Assembly: GCF_007991615.1 (NCBI RefSeq)
Contig: NZ_BJYR01000018.1
Location: forward strand, 62,001-126,000
DNA: 64,000 nt
Direction of reading: 5' to 3'
Source of the DNA: Novosphingobium sediminis
Lineage (GTDB): Bacteria > Pseudomonadota > Alphaproteobacteria > Sphingomonadales > Sphingomonadaceae
This document shows positions 1 to 9,464 of the stretch, piece after piece. The notes beneath the pieces are model-generated. The model was not told the origin of the DNA. It ran no database searches and saw only the letters and a program-made list of their open reading frames with translations. The translations under genes and the position numbers were made by a program. Numbering within the stretch: the first letter of the stretch is position 1; every line of letters starts with the position of its first letter.

Positions 1-675
1 CTGCCGCACGCGGTGCGCCGCCTCGCGATGGACCTCTACCTGCCGCTGCGCCACCTCGAATGGGGCGGCAACACCAACTGCATGTCGCTTGCGGCCTATG
101 GCTTCGGCACGGCGTTCACCTCGCCCGCGCTGTTCCACGCGATGGACCACCTCGGCATGGCGCAGTACCTCACGCGCCTTGGCCTTGTGCTGGGTGACGA
201 GGCGGAACTCACCGCTGCCAAGCAGGCGTGGGTGGCTGGGCCGGAATGGCAGGGGCTGCGCAAGTACATCGAAGACTGCTTCGTCATGCAGGACTGGTTC
301 GAGCTGTTCACCGCGCACTGCGTGGTGCTCGATGGGCTGCTGTTCCCGCTGTTCTTCGGCGAGATCGACACGCACCTTGCAGCCCAAGGCGGCGGCGCCG
401 TGCTCTCTATGCTGACCCGCTTCGAGGCTGAATGGTTCATCGACGCCACCAAGTGGACCAACGCCGTCATCAAGAACGCGGCCGGCGAAAGCGCCGCGAA
501 CAAGGCGCAGATCGAAAGCTGGATCGGCACCTACCTGCCGCTCGCGCAGGCCGCGCTCGAAGGCCCGGCCCGTAGCGCCTTCGGTGCCGAGGCGCCGGCG
601 GTGATCGAGCAGCTTACCGAACAGTTCTCCGCCCGGCTTGCCAAGCTCGGCGTCAGCACCGCGCAGAAAGGCTGA
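1..675 (+). CDS. dmpL: Phenol hydroxylase P1 (beta) subunit, DmpL-like, 5' truncated
   Basis: Reading frame 1 is open from the first base of the window to a TGA at 673-675, so the start lies upstream. The visible ~224 residues match the C-terminal half of the beta subunit of soluble diiron multicomponent phenol hydroxylases; the stretch HLEWGGNTNCMS and the helix-rich tail are typical. The subunit has no metal ligands and forms the (alpha-beta-gamma)2 hydroxylase with DmpN and DmpO. DmpM begins 5 nt downstream, giving the canonical L-M-N-O-P order. DmpK, the assembly factor, would be upstream outside the window. Confidence 0.9.
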   Translation: MPHAVRRLAMDLYLPLRHLEWGGNTNCMSLAAYGFGTAFTSPALFHAMDHLGMAQYLTRLGLVLGDEAELTAAKQAWVAGPEWQGLRKYIEDCFVMQDWFELFTAHCVVLDGLLFPLFFGEIDTHLAAQGGGAVLSMLTRFEAEWFIDATKWTNAVIKNAAGESAANKAQIESWIGTYLPLAQAALEGPARSAFGAEAPAVIEQLTEQFSARLAKLGVSTAQKG

Positions 676-680
676 ACGCC

Positions 681-953
681 ATGGCCGACAACGTCTTCAT
701 CGCTTTCCAGACCAACGACGAAAGCCGCTCGATCATAGAGGCGATCCTTGCCGACAACCCCGGCGCGACGCTCGACGAGCAGCCCGCCATGGTTCGCGTC
801 GTCTGCCCGGGCAGACTCACCATCAACCGCGAAAGCGTTGAGGAGCGCATGGGGCGGGACTTCGACCTGCAGGAACTCCAGCTCCACCTCATCACCCTGA
901 CCGGCAACATCGACGAGACCGACGACGCTTTCACGCTCGCCTGGCGCAACTGA
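681..953 (+). CDS. dmpM: Phenol hydroxylase effector protein P2 (DmpM-like)
   Basis: A 90-residue cofactor-free protein of the MmoB/DmpM effector family. It has the usual size and the start MADNVFIAFQTNDESRSIIE, followed by the acidic C-terminal half expected of this family. By family knowledge it binds the diiron hydroxylase and couples NADH electrons to hydroxylation. It lies 5 nt after dmpL and 11 nt before dmpN, inside the same operon. Confidence 0.93.
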   Translation: MADNVFIAFQTNDESRSIIEAILADNPGATLDEQPAMVRVVCPGRLTINRESVEERMGRDFDLQELQLHLITLTGNIDETDDAFTLAWRN

Positions 954-964
954 GGATTTCTGCC

Positions 965-2515
965 ATGGACATGCCCACCACCAAGAAGAAGCTCGGCATC
1001 AAGGAACGCTACGCGCTGATGACGCGCGGGCTAGATTGGGAAACCAGCTACCAGCCGATGGACAAGGTGTTTCCCTACGCGCAGTTCGAGGGGATCAAGA
1101 TCCACGATTGGGACAAGTGGGAAGATCCCTTCCGCCTGACCATGGACGCCTACTGGAAGTACCAGGCCGAAAAGGAGCGCAAGCTCTACGCGATCCTCGA
1201 TGCGTTCAACCAGAACAACGGCCACCTCGGCGTTACCGACGCGCGCTATGTCAACACGCTGAAGCTGTTCCTGAATGGCATTTCGCCGCTGGAATACATG
1301 GCGCATCGCGGCTTTGCCCATGTCGGCCGCCAGTTCCCCGGCGTCGGCCCGCGGGTGGCCTGCCAGATGCAGTCGCTGGACGAACTGCGCCACGCGCAGA
1401 CGCAGATCCACTCGATGTCGAACTACAACAAGTACTACAACGGCCTGCACTCGCCGACCGAGATGATCCAGAAGGTCTGGTACATGTCGGTCCCGCGCTC
1501 GTTCTTCGACGATGCCTACACCGCCGGTCCGTTCGAGTTCATGGTCGCGATCGGGTTCAGCTTCGAATACGTGCTGACCAACCTGCTGTTCGTGCCGTTC
1601 GTTTCGGGCGCGGCCTATAACGGCGACATGGGCGCGATGACCTTTGGCTTCTCCGCGCAATCGGACGAAGCGCGGCACATGACGCTGGGCCTCGAGTGCA
1701 TCCGTTTCATGCTGGAACAGGATCCGGACAATATCCCGATCGTCCAGAAGTGGATCGACAAGTGGACCTGGCGCGGCATCCGCGTGCTCACGCTCGTCGC
1801 CATGATGATGGACTACATGCTGCCGAAGAAGGTGATGAGCTGGAAGGAAGCCTGGGAGATCTACTTCGAGGAGAACGCCGGCGCGCTGTTCAACGATCTG
1901 GCCCGCTACGGCATCAAGATGCCCGAATGCGCCAAGCAGGCGTTCATCGACAAGGACCACATCTCGCACCAGGCCTGGGCGACGTTCTACCAGTACTCGG
2001 GCATCTCGAACTTCCACTCATGGCTGCCGAGCGAAGAGGACAAGGACTGGCTCTCGGCCAAGTACCCCGACACGTTCGACAAGTACTATCGCCCCCGGTT
2101 CGAGCACTGGGAAGCGGAAGCGAAGGAAGGCCGGCGGTTCTACAACACCACCCTGCCGCAGCTGTGCCAGGTGTGCCAGATCCCGATGATCTTCACCGAA
2201 CCCGATGATCCGACGCAGATCTGCTATCGCGAGAGCGATTTTGGCGGCGAAAAATATCACTTCTGCTCGGATCACTGCAAACACATCTTCGACGACGAGC
2301 CGGAGAAGTATGTGCAGGCGTGGATGCCAGCGCAGCAGATCTATCAGGGCAACTGCTTCCCCGAAGGCGCCGATCCCACCGCACCCGACTTCAACGCGGT
2401 CGAGGAAGTTCTGAAATATTACAACATCCACAACGGCCGCGACAACATGGACTACGTCGGCAGCGAGGATGAAAAGAACTTCGCCGAATGGCGGCAAACC
2501 AGCACGAAGAACTGA
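965..2515 (+). CDS. dmpN: Phenol hydroxylase P3 (alpha) subunit, diiron oxygenase
   Basis: The 516-residue catalytic subunit converts phenol to catechol with O2 and NADH electrons. Both diiron half-sites are intact: E110 (SPLEYM), E140/H143 in DELRH, then E201 (FSFEY) and E235/H238 in DEARH. The C-terminal part carries a YHS-type cysteine region (CQVCQIP near the end, then FCSDHCKH), usual for DmpN/TouA homologues. Start ATG 965 follows GAGGA that overlaps the end of dmpM. All essential residues are present, so it should be active. Confidence 0.96.
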   Translation: MDMPTTKKKLGIKERYALMTRGLDWETSYQPMDKVFPYAQFEGIKIHDWDKWEDPFRLTMDAYWKYQAEKERKLYAILDAFNQNNGHLGVTDARYVNTLKLFLNGISPLEYMAHRGFAHVGRQFPGVGPRVACQMQSLDELRHAQTQIHSMSNYNKYYNGLHSPTEMIQKVWYMSVPRSFFDDAYTAGPFEFMVAIGFSFEYVLTNLLFVPFVSGAAYNGDMGAMTFGFSAQSDEARHMTLGLECIRFMLEQDPDNIPIVQKWIDKWTWRGIRVLTLVAMMMDYMLPKKVMSWKEAWEIYFEENAGALFNDLARYGIKMPECAKQAFIDKDHISHQAWATFYQYSGISNFHSWLPSEEDKDWLSAKYPDTFDKYYRPRFEHWEAEAKEGRRFYNTTLPQLCQVCQIPMIFTEPDDPTQICYRESDFGGEKYHFCSDHCKHIFDDEPEKYVQAWMPAQQIYQGNCFPEGADPTAPDFNAVEEVLKYYNIHNGRDNMDYVGSEDEKNFAEWRQTSTKN

Positions 2516-2525
2516 GGGGGCGACC

Positions 2526-2885
2526 ATGGCTGTCAATGCACTCAAGGACTATCCGCTGCGCGTTATGGATGGGGTCGACAAGTACCGCGGGGACTGGCTC
2601 ATCAACGTGGGCTGGGACCAGCACCTGATGTTCTGCGCGCCGTTCATGTGGCCGCTGCCGCCCGCGATGCGGTTCGGTGATCTGGTCGAAAAGATCATGC
2701 CCGCCTCGTTCGGGGCGCACCCGGATTTTGCCAGGATCGACTGGTCGAAGGTCGAATGGCTCAAGTCGGGCAAGCCGTGGACCCCGGATTTCGAGAAGAG
2801 CATCGAAGAGAACGGGCTCTATCACAAGGACAGCCTGCGGTTCCGCACGCCGGGCCTCAATGGCATCAAGGGCTCGGGCAGCTGA
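2526..2885 (+). CDS. dmpO: Phenol hydroxylase P4 (gamma) subunit
   Basis: The 119-residue small subunit has the DmpO/TouB-like start MAVNALKDYPLRVMDGVDKY. ATG 2526 follows a strong GAGGGGG site at the dmpN stop; an upstream in-frame extension overlaps dmpN and lacks such a site, so I reject it. The protein stabilises the hydroxylase core and has no cofactor. dmpP begins 4 nt after its stop. Confidence 0.92.
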   Translation: MAVNALKDYPLRVMDGVDKYRGDWLINVGWDQHLMFCAPFMWPLPPAMRFGDLVEKIMPASFGAHPDFARIDWSKVEWLKSGKPWTPDFEKSIEENGLYHKDSLRFRTPGLNGIKGSGS

Positions 2886-2889
2886 GGCG

Positions 2890-3954
2890 ATGGGCTACGA
2901 CCTGACCATCGAACCGCTCGGCCAGACGATCACGCTCGAGGATGGCCAGACCATCCTCGACGCGTCGTTGCGCGCCGGGATCTACCTGCCGCACGCCTGC
3001 GGGCATGGTCTTTGCGCCACCTGCAAGGTCCAGATCCTCGACGGCGAGGTCGAGCATGGCGAGGCTTCGACCTTCGCGCTGATGGATTTCGAGCGGGAGG
3101 AGGGCAAGACGCTCGCCTGCTGCGCGATCCCGCAGAGCGATGTGACGATCGAGGCCGACATCGATGTCGAGCCCGATGCGCGGAACATCGCGGTGCAGGA
3201 TTTCGCCGGGACGGTCAGCCGGATCGAGGCGTTGACGCCGACGATCAAGGCGGTCTTCGTCAAGCTGGACGGGGGCCGGGCGATGGAGTTCCAGTCAGGC
3301 CAATACGTCAACCTGCATATCCCCGGCCATCCCGAACTGACCCGGCCGTTCTCGATCGCCAATGCGCCGCAGGTGGATGGCGAGATCGAGCTGAACATCC
3401 GCATCGTCCCCGGCGGCGCGGCGACCACTTACATCCACGAGAGTCTGAAGGCTGGCGACGAAGTTACCGTCGCGGGGCCCTATGGCCGCTTCTTCTTGCG
3501 CACCTCGCGCGCCACGCCCTATCTGTTCCTTGCGGGCGGATCGGGCCTCTCCAGCCCGCGCTCGATGATCCACGATCTGCTCGCCGAGGGCTGCACCCAG
3601 CCGATCACGCTCGTCTACGGTGCGCGCAATCGCGGTGAGCTTTATTATCACGATGAATTCGTCGCTCTTGCCGAGGCGCACGACACGTTCACCTACGTGC
3701 CTGCTCTGAGCGACGAGCCTGCCGACAGCGCGTGGAGCGGTGCCCGCGCCTTCGTACACGAGGCGGCGCGCGATCACTTCGGCAACGATTTCCGCGGCCA
3801 TACCGCCTATCTCTGCGGGCCTCCGCTGATGATCGAATCCGCGATCTCCACGCTCATGCAGGGCCGCCTGTTCGAGCGGGACATCTTCATCGAGAAGTTC
3901 ATCTCGGCCGCTGACGCGAACCAGGTGCGCTCCCCCTTCTTCAAGAAGTTCTAG
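2890..3954 (+). CDS. dmpP: Phenol hydroxylase P5 reductase (FAD, 2Fe-2S)
   Basis: A 354-residue NADH:hydroxylase reductase. An N-terminal plant-type ferredoxin domain holds C37, C42, C45 and C77 (CGHGLCATC, then LAC). The flavin motif RPFS is at 152-155 and the NAD-binding loop AGGSGLS near 214-220. It passes electrons from NADH through FAD and 2Fe-2S to the DmpN diiron centre. ATG 2890 is chosen because the open frame upstream (from 2677) is only a shadow of dmpO. Length is normal for the family. Confidence 0.95.
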   Translation: MGYDLTIEPLGQTITLEDGQTILDASLRAGIYLPHACGHGLCATCKVQILDGEVEHGEASTFALMDFEREEGKTLACCAIPQSDVTIEADIDVEPDARNIAVQDFAGTVSRIEALTPTIKAVFVKLDGGRAMEFQSGQYVNLHIPGHPELTRPFSIANAPQVDGEIELNIRIVPGGAATTYIHESLKAGDEVTVAGPYGRFFLRTSRATPYLFLAGGSGLSSPRSMIHDLLAEGCTQPITLVYGARNRGELYYHDEFVALAEAHDTFTYVPALSDEPADSAWSGARAFVHEAARDHFGNDFRGHTAYLCGPPLMIESAISTLMQGRLFERDIFIEKFISAADANQVRSPFFKKF

Positions 3955-3963
3955 AGCGCGGGC

Positions 3964-4302
3964 ATGACCAGCCACACCGTCTGCTTTGTCGAGACCGGCG
4001 AGACGCTCGCCTGCACCGACGACCGTAGCCTGCTCGCTTCGATGGAGCGGTTGGGGCGCAAGGGCATTCCGGTGGGCTGCCGCAACGGCGGGTGCGGCGT
4101 GTGCAAGGTGCGCGTAATCGCGGGCACCTGCGAACGCCGTGTGATGAGCCGGGCGCATGTCAGCCATGATGAGGAGCGTGACGGCTACGCGCTCGCCTGC
4201 CGGATCACCCCCAGCAGCGATCTGGCGGTGCAGGTGGTGGGCAAGATGATCCGCGCATTTCCGGAAAGAACCGGCGCAAACGCCGAGAAAACAGGAGAGT
4301 GA
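3964..4302 (+). CDS. dmpQ: Chloroplast-type 2Fe-2S ferredoxin, XylT/DmpQ-like
   Basis: A 112-residue ferredoxin with ligands C39, C44, C47 (CRNGGCGVC) and C79. Ferredoxins in this position, directly before catechol 2,3-dioxygenase, are known to re-reduce the dioxygenase iron after oxidative inactivation. The next gene starts one base after its stop, which fits that partnership. Three further cysteines (C7, C17, C56) are probably not ligands. Confidence 0.92.
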   Translation: MTSHTVCFVETGETLACTDDRSLLASMERLGRKGIPVGCRNGGCGVCKVRVIAGTCERRVMSRAHVSHDEERDGYALACRITPSSDLAVQVVGKMIRAFPERTGANAEKTGE

Positions 4303-4303
4303 T

Positions 4304-5233
4304 ATGGCAATGACTGGCGTTCTGCGCCCCGGGCATGCGTGCATCCGGGTGCTGGACATGAAGGAAGCGACGCACTTCTATGGCGAAGTGCTGGGGCTGA
4401 TCGAAACCGGCCGCGATTCCTTCGGGCGCGTCTATTACCGCGCGTGGGACGAGATCGAGCACAACAGCATCATCCTGCGCGAGGCGGACAGCGCCGGCAT
4501 GGATTTCATGGGCTTCAAGGTCGATTCCGAAGCATCGCTCGACCGGCTTGAGGCCGATGTGCGCGCTTATGGCATTCCGACCGAGCGCATTCCTGCGGGC
4601 GATCTGCTCCAGACCGGCGAGCGGGTCCGCTTCCAGATACCCAGCGGCCATCAGATCGAACTCTACGCCGAGAAGGCCAGGCTCTCGACCCCGCAATCCG
4701 GCAACAATCCTCCGCCATGGAACCCCGAGGCCGAACGCGGCATCGCGCCGATCCGGTTCGATCACGCGCTGCTCTATGGTCCGGATATCGAGAAGGTGCA
4801 GGACCTGTTCGTCAACGTGCTCGGCTTCCACACCAGCGAACAGATCATGCTCGAGGACGGCAAGACCCAGCTGGCGATCTTCATGGCCTGTTCTTCCAAG
4901 GCGCACGATATTGCCTTCGTTCGCCACGAGGAGCCGGCGAAGCTTCACCATGTCTCGTTCTATATGGAAAGCTGGGAGAAAGTCCTGCGCGCAGCCGATC
5001 TCATGTCGATGCACAAGATCTCGATCGACATGGGGCCGACGCGCCACGGCGTGACGCGCGGCACGACGATTTATGCGTTCGATCCTTCGGGCAACCGCTT
5101 CGAGACCTTCGCCGGGGTCCAGTCATCCTATCCCGATCACGAAACGCTGACCTGGACCTGGGACGAGGTTGGCACGGCGGTCTATTACCACGATCGCCAG
5201 CTCAATCCGGCATTCCTTGGCGTGGTGACCTGA
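4304..5233 (+). CDS. dmpB: Catechol 2,3-dioxygenase (extradiol, copy 1)
   Basis: The 309-residue two-domain type I extradiol dioxygenase opens catechol to 2-hydroxymuconic semialdehyde. By comparison with XylE the Fe(II) ligands are H154 (FDHALL), H216 (KLHH) and E267 (NRFET); active-site H201, H248 and Y257 are also present. AGGAGA at 4293-4298 precedes ATG 4304. A same-length paralogue lies at 9515-10444. This copy is coupled to the hydroxylase and ferredoxin, so it is the likely phenol-pathway enzyme. Confidence 0.95.
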   Translation: MAMTGVLRPGHACIRVLDMKEATHFYGEVLGLIETGRDSFGRVYYRAWDEIEHNSIILREADSAGMDFMGFKVDSEASLDRLEADVRAYGIPTERIPAGDLLQTGERVRFQIPSGHQIELYAEKARLSTPQSGNNPPPWNPEAERGIAPIRFDHALLYGPDIEKVQDLFVNVLGFHTSEQIMLEDGKTQLAIFMACSSKAHDIAFVRHEEPAKLHHVSFYMESWEKVLRAADLMSMHKISIDMGPTRHGVTRGTTIYAFDPSGNRFETFAGVQSSYPDHETLTWTWDEVGTAVYYHDRQLNPAFLGVVT

Positions 5234-5242
5234 AGCGATCCG

Positions 5243-5300
5243 TGGCCCTGCAAGGAGGGGCCATTGCCAAGGTAGAGGGGGGCGAGCAATCGTCCCCCTC
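5243..5300 (+). terminator. Two consecutive hairpins after the phenol operon
   Basis: TGGCCC (5243-5248) pairs with GGGCCA (5258-5263). GAGGGGG (5275-5281) pairs with CCCCCTC (5294-5300) around a 12-nt loop. No long T-run follows (ATTCATT), so this may attenuate rather than fully stop transcription into the next gene. Confidence 0.45.
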
Positions 5301-5324
5301 ATTCATTCGGGAAAGGGAAATGCC

Positions 5325-5750
5325 ATGCCGATCACTGTTGTCCGCGCATCCATCGGCAGCGCGGGTTCGACTGCGCTGCTGCGCGCTGCCGAGGCGGCAG
5401 CGGATGCATTCGGGGCGGCCGTCGCCATCGCTGTGGTCGACGAATCCGGCGTGCTCAAGGGCTTCAGCCGCATGGACGGCGCGCCGCTGCTCAGCAATGA
5501 CATCGCGCGCGACAAGGCGGTGACGGCAGCCTCGTTCGGTGTCGCCACACACCTCTGGTACGACCGGATCAAGGATGAGCCCGCGCTGGTCCACGGCCTG
5601 AGCAAGGCAGCGGGCTTCACCCTGCTCGGCGGCGGTGTGCCGATTGTTCAGGACGGGGCGGTGGTCGGCGCGATCGGCGTCAGCGGCGGCAGCGCGGAGG
5701 AGGATCTCGCGATTGCCGAAGCCGCGCTGAAGGCGCTGGATGCAGCTTAG
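5325..5750 (+). CDS. GlcG/HbpS-family protein (DUF336)
   Basis: The 141-residue single-domain protein has family hallmarks: an alternating small-residue helix (AAEAAADAFGAAVAIAVVD), the block DIARDKAVTAASFG near the middle, and the glycine-rich segment LLGGGVPIVQDG. Members are often linked to catabolic gene clusters and some bind haem or a small cofactor; the biochemical role is mostly unproven. A GAAAGGGAAA site precedes ATG 5325. Its last four bases overlap the stop of the convergent LysR gene. Confidence 0.8.
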   Translation: MPITVVRASIGSAGSTALLRAAEAAADAFGAAVAIAVVDESGVLKGFSRMDGAPLLSNDIARDKAVTAASFGVATHLWYDRIKDEPALVHGLSKAAGFTLLGGGVPIVQDGAVVGAIGVSGGSAEEDLAIAEAALKALDAA

Positions 5751-6664
5751 GGCCGCGGTCCGACCACTTCGCGCACCGTCTTGAGGAACTCGCCGAGCAG
5801 GATCGATTCCTCCGAAGCGCGGTAGATCATGCAAAGGTCGAATTCCGCCCCGCCGGTCTCTTCCAGCGGGATGTAGGATACCCCGGGCAGCCGCAGGTTC
5901 TGTGCCGAGGATACGCCCACCGTCAGCCCCACGCCGCTCGATACGAACGAGACGGCGGTGACCACATCGTCGACATTCTGGACCACCTTGGGTTCGAACC
6001 CGGCCTGGTGGAACTGGCGGTAGAGGTAATTGCCGAAGCCGCCCGGCGCATTTGTGCGCGGGTAGAGGATCAGTGGTTCGCCGGCGAGGTCCTCCAGCCG
6101 CACCGATGTGCGTGAGGCGAGCGGATGGTGGCGCGGGACGACCGCGATCATCGGCTCGTGGACGATGGGCTCCCACAAGAGATCGGGATGATCCTGAAAG
6201 AAGCGGTTGAAGCCGACCATGATGCGCCGCTCGTGCAGGGCCTTGACTTGCGTGGCGCGGTCCATGTTGTGCAGGTTCACCTCGACGAGCGGAAAGCGCT
6301 CGCGGAAGGCGGCGACGATCCTTGGCACGATGTCGAACACCGCCGAACCGAACACGCCGACGTCGAGTCGCCCGAGCTGCCCTATGCCGATGAGCCGCGC
6401 ATTCGTGCACGCGGTCTCCAGCAGGTTGAGGATGTTGCGGGCTTCCACGCACAATGCGGCGCCCGCAGCGGTGGGTTCGATCCCTTTTGCGCGGCGCACA
6501 AGAAGCGGGGCGCCGACGATCGTCTCAAGCTGCTGAATCTGGCGGGTAAGCGGGGGCTGCGAGATGTTCAGCTCTTCTGCTGCACTGCGGAAACTGCCGT
6601 TGCGGACGATCGCTTCGAGATAGCGCAGATGACGAATATCGACCTGGCTGGCAAAGCGGCTCAT
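5747..6664 (-). CDS. LysR-family transcriptional regulator
   Basis: A 305-residue regulator with an N-terminal winged helix-turn-helix (RHLRYLEAIVRNGSFRSAAE onward, residues ~10-65) and a periplasmic-binding-protein-like effector domain. It is divergent from the TonB receptor and convergent with the GlcG-like gene, a position typical of the local regulator of a catabolic operon. The likely effector is an aromatic ring or ring-cleavage intermediate (inference). Start ATG is at 6664. Confidence 0.9.
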   Translation of the reverse strand: MSRFASQVDIRHLRYLEAIVRNGSFRSAAEELNISQPPLTRQIQQLETIVGAPLLVRRAKGIEPTAAGAALCVEARNILNLLETACTNARLIGIGQLGRLDVGVFGSAVFDIVPRIVAAFRERFPLVEVNLHNMDRATQVKALHERRIMVGFNRFFQDHPDLLWEPIVHEPMIAVVPRHHPLASRTSVRLEDLAGEPLILYPRTNAPGGFGNYLYRQFHQAGFEPKVVQNVDDVVTAVSFVSSGVGLTVGVSSAQNLRLPGVSYIPLEETGGAEFDLCMIYRASEESILLGEFLKTVREVVGPRP

Positions 6665-6816
6665 GGCAATCTCTCGTTACCCAAACGGTATCGCTTGGTG
6701 CCAAAAATGGTATTGGAAGGCAATCCTCCGCGTTGATACCCCCCGCTCAATTCGCGAACCTGCAAGACGGCACCCATCAACCGCCGATCTGCGACGCGAA
6801 CGGAGCGGAGGGGTAT
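6665..6816. promoter_or_regulatory. Divergent LysR / TonB-receptor control region
   Basis: This 152-bp gap must carry both promoters and the LysR sites. Visible structure: the dyad TTGG-TG-CCAA at 6694-6703, GGTAT repeated at 6687 and 6709, and GATACC at 6735-6740 as an inverted partner of GGTATC 6687-6692. LysR regulators prefer T-N11-A dyads, but I cannot single out the true box. CGGAGCGGAGGGG just before ATG 6817 is the receptor's ribosome-binding site. Confidence 0.4.
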
Positions 6817-9456
6817 ATGTCTGACAAGAAGAAGTTTCTCGGCTATCTGATGGCGTCGTGCGCGCTGCTTTCGGCGGCGCCGGCAATTGCACAGGAAGCC
6901 GCAGCCGAAGCCGCGACAGAAACGCAGTCCGGTGGCATTCAGGAAATCATCGTTACCGCGCAGAAGCGTGCTGAAAGCGCGCAGACGGTGCCGATCGCGA
7001 TTTCGGTGTTTTCGGGTGCTTCGCTGCAGGAACGCGCCGTCGCAAACGTCAGCCAGCTGACCGCCGTTGCCCCCAACGTCAACTTCGACAACGGCGTTGC
7101 CTTCACCGGTTCGACCGCGGTGCTCGCCGCCTCGATCCGCGGCATCGGTTCCTCGGACTTCGCCTTCAACATCGATCCGGGCGTGGGCGTCTATGTCGAT
7201 GGCATCTATCTCGCCCGCTCGGTCGGCGCGAACCAGGACCTGCTCGATACTGGCCGCATCGAAGTGCTCAAGGGCCCGCAGGGCACGCTTTTCGGGCGGA
7301 ACACCATCGGCGGCGCCGTCTCCATCGTGACGCGCGATCCGGCCAAGGAGTTCCGGGTTCAGGGTGATGTCACCGTCGGCCGCTTCAACAGCTTCGAAGG
7401 GCGCGGCGCGATCGACATTCCGCTCGCCGAAGGGCTGACCTCGCTCGTCACCTTCGACGTGCGCCACAGCAACGGCTATTCGCGCCGCATTCCCTTCCCC
7501 AGCGCGCTGGTTGCCAATTCGGCGCCCTACACCGTGCTGCCTTCGGTGGGCTATGAAGCGCCCTCGATGGAAGGCGGCGCGACCAACAGCTCGCTGCGCG
7601 GCAAGGTCAAGTATGATGGCGGCAATTTCCGCGCGACCTTGAGCGGTGACTACCAGTACTCGACCGGCACCGCGGCCTATTCGCTGCTCGGCGTGCTCAA
7701 TGATCCTGCCGCCACCGGCAATCCGAACTTCGCGTTCCTCTACAACACCTGCCGTGCGGCGCCCGAAGGCGTGCTGGGCGCGATCGGGTTGATGAACTTC
7801 TGCAGCACCTTCGGGACGCAGTATCCGTCGAACCGCCGCGGCGAGATCACGAACATCAACATCGTCAACTACACGCCCGGCATCAACACCTCGCCGGACG
7901 CGAGCCGCCACGAACTGCTCTATACCAACCAGTTCATCACCGGTAATCCCGACACCACCTACGCCACCGGCAACAACTTCTCGCGCCTGCGCAACTTCGG
8001 CTTCACGCTGAATGCGGAGCTCGATATCGCGCCGAACATCCTGCTCAAGTCGATCACCGGCTATCGCAACAGCAAGTGGCTCTCGGGTCTCGATGCTGAC
8101 GGTTCGCCGCTCAACATCCTCCACCCCAGCTTCGATCAGCGCCAGCATCAGCTCAGCCAGGAATTCCAGCTGGTCGGCAGCGGGCTCAACGATCGCCTGA
8201 AGTTCGTCGTCGGCGCCTATTTCTTCAACGAGAAGGGTTCGCTGCTCGATCTCGTCTCGTTCGCACAGGGCGCGGTGCAGATCGATGGGCCGAACTGGTT
8301 CAACACCACCAACTTCGCCGGCTTCACCCAGTTCGATTTCAAGGTGAACGATCTGATCAGCCTGACCGTTGGTGGCCGCTACACGCATGAGAACAAGGAG
8401 TTCGAAGGCGGGCAGCAGGAAATGAACGGCGTGTTCTACAAGCTGGTCGGCTCGGTCGCCTTCGCCGGCACGCCGCTTGCCGATCCGGCGCTGGGCAACG
8501 TCTGCGCCGACACCAAGGGCAATGTGTACCCCAACGCGGTGCTGCCGGGCTTTGGCGGCGCGACCTGCATGCAGGTGCTGGGCTATCCCACTCAGGGCAA
8601 TTCCAACCCGCTCCGGGTCTATGCGCCGGGGATCAACAAGAAGAAGTTCAACAACTTCGCGCCCAAGTTCGGCATCCAGCTGCACCCGGCGGACGATGTC
8701 ATGGTCTACGGTTCGTACTCGGCCGGCTACAAGACCGGTGGTTGGACGACGCGCTACACCACACCGCAGACGGTGGTTTCCGGCTTCGATCCGGAGAAGG
8801 CCTACACCTTCGAGGCCGGCGTCAAATCGACCCTGCTGAACCGCCGCCTGCAGCTGAACCTCGCGGCCTTCACCACGCGGTACAAGGGCATCCAGCTCAA
8901 CTATCAGGTGGGCACCTCGCCGACGATCGCCAACGTGGGTGACGCGCGGATCAGCGGTGTCGAGTTCGAAATGATCGCCAAGCCTGCGCAGGCCCTCACG
9001 ATCAACGCCTCGCTCGGCTACACCGACGCGCACTACACCTACCTCGATCCGGCGGTGCAGGTGACCAGCGCGGCCAACAGCTTCCAGCTGGGTGCGACGG
9101 TCGGCGGCGATCTGCCCAAGACCCCGCACTGGAAGATCAACCTTTCGCCGCGGCTCGACCTGCCTTTGGGTTCGGACGGTGCGAAAGTCTCGCTGCTCGC
9201 GGACTACACCTACACCTCGAAGCAGCGGAACAACGTTGAAGGCACGATCGTGATGAACCGCGGCGCGACCAGTGTCGTCAACGCGAGCCTGATCTACACC
9301 GCGCCGCAGGACCGCTACACGCTGACCGTTGGCGGCACGAATATCACCAACGCGCGTTACATCGTGGCCGGTTCGTCGATCCCGGCTTCGGGCGTGATCG
9401 CTGGTTCGTTCAGCCGTCCGGCCGAATGGTACGTCCGCGCCGGCTTCAAGTTCTGA
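6817..9456 (+). CDS. TonB-dependent outer-membrane receptor
   Basis: An 879-residue receptor. A signal peptide (MSDKKKFLGYLMASCALLSA, cleavage after AIAQ) precedes a TonB-box-like EIIVTAQKR, the plug domain with VLKGPQGTLFGRN, and a long beta-barrel ending in phenylalanine (AGFKF). ATG 6817 is preferred over an in-frame upstream codon at 6733 because a strong purine-rich site precedes it and the signal peptide begins there. Lying between two dioxygenase genes, it probably takes up the aromatic substrate or a conjugate; the ligand cannot be read from sequence. Confidence 0.92.
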   Translation: MSDKKKFLGYLMASCALLSAAPAIAQEAAAEAATETQSGGIQEIIVTAQKRAESAQTVPIAISVFSGASLQERAVANVSQLTAVAPNVNFDNGVAFTGSTAVLAASIRGIGSSDFAFNIDPGVGVYVDGIYLARSVGANQDLLDTGRIEVLKGPQGTLFGRNTIGGAVSIVTRDPAKEFRVQGDVTVGRFNSFEGRGAIDIPLAEGLTSLVTFDVRHSNGYSRRIPFPSALVANSAPYTVLPSVGYEAPSMEGGATNSSLRGKVKYDGGNFRATLSGDYQYSTGTAAYSLLGVLNDPAATGNPNFAFLYNTCRAAPEGVLGAIGLMNFCSTFGTQYPSNRRGEITNINIVNYTPGINTSPDASRHELLYTNQFITGNPDTTYATGNNFSRLRNFGFTLNAELDIAPNILLKSITGYRNSKWLSGLDADGSPLNILHPSFDQRQHQLSQEFQLVGSGLNDRLKFVVGAYFFNEKGSLLDLVSFAQGAVQIDGPNWFNTTNFAGFTQFDFKVNDLISLTVGGRYTHENKEFEGGQQEMNGVFYKLVGSVAFAGTPLADPALGNVCADTKGNVYPNAVLPGFGGATCMQVLGYPTQGNSNPLRVYAPGINKKKFNNFAPKFGIQLHPADDVMVYGSYSAGYKTGGWTTRYTTPQTVVSGFDPEKAYTFEAGVKSTLLNRRLQLNLAAFTTRYKGIQLNYQVGTSPTIANVGDARISGVEFEMIAKPAQALTINASLGYTDAHYTYLDPAVQVTSAANSFQLGATVGGDLPKTPHWKINLSPRLDLPLGSDGAKVSLLADYTYTSKQRNNVEGTIVMNRGATSVVNASLIYTAPQDRYTLTVGGTNITNARYIVAGSSIPASGVIAGSFSRPAEWYVRAGFKF

Positions 9457-9464
9457 AACCCCCC

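Noticed and set aside
6661-9129. 822-codon open frame antisense to the TonB receptor
   Set aside because: High GC and codon bias leave antisense frames open. Its translation is low-complexity Arg/Glu/Val-rich with no domain, and the plus-strand receptor is clear.
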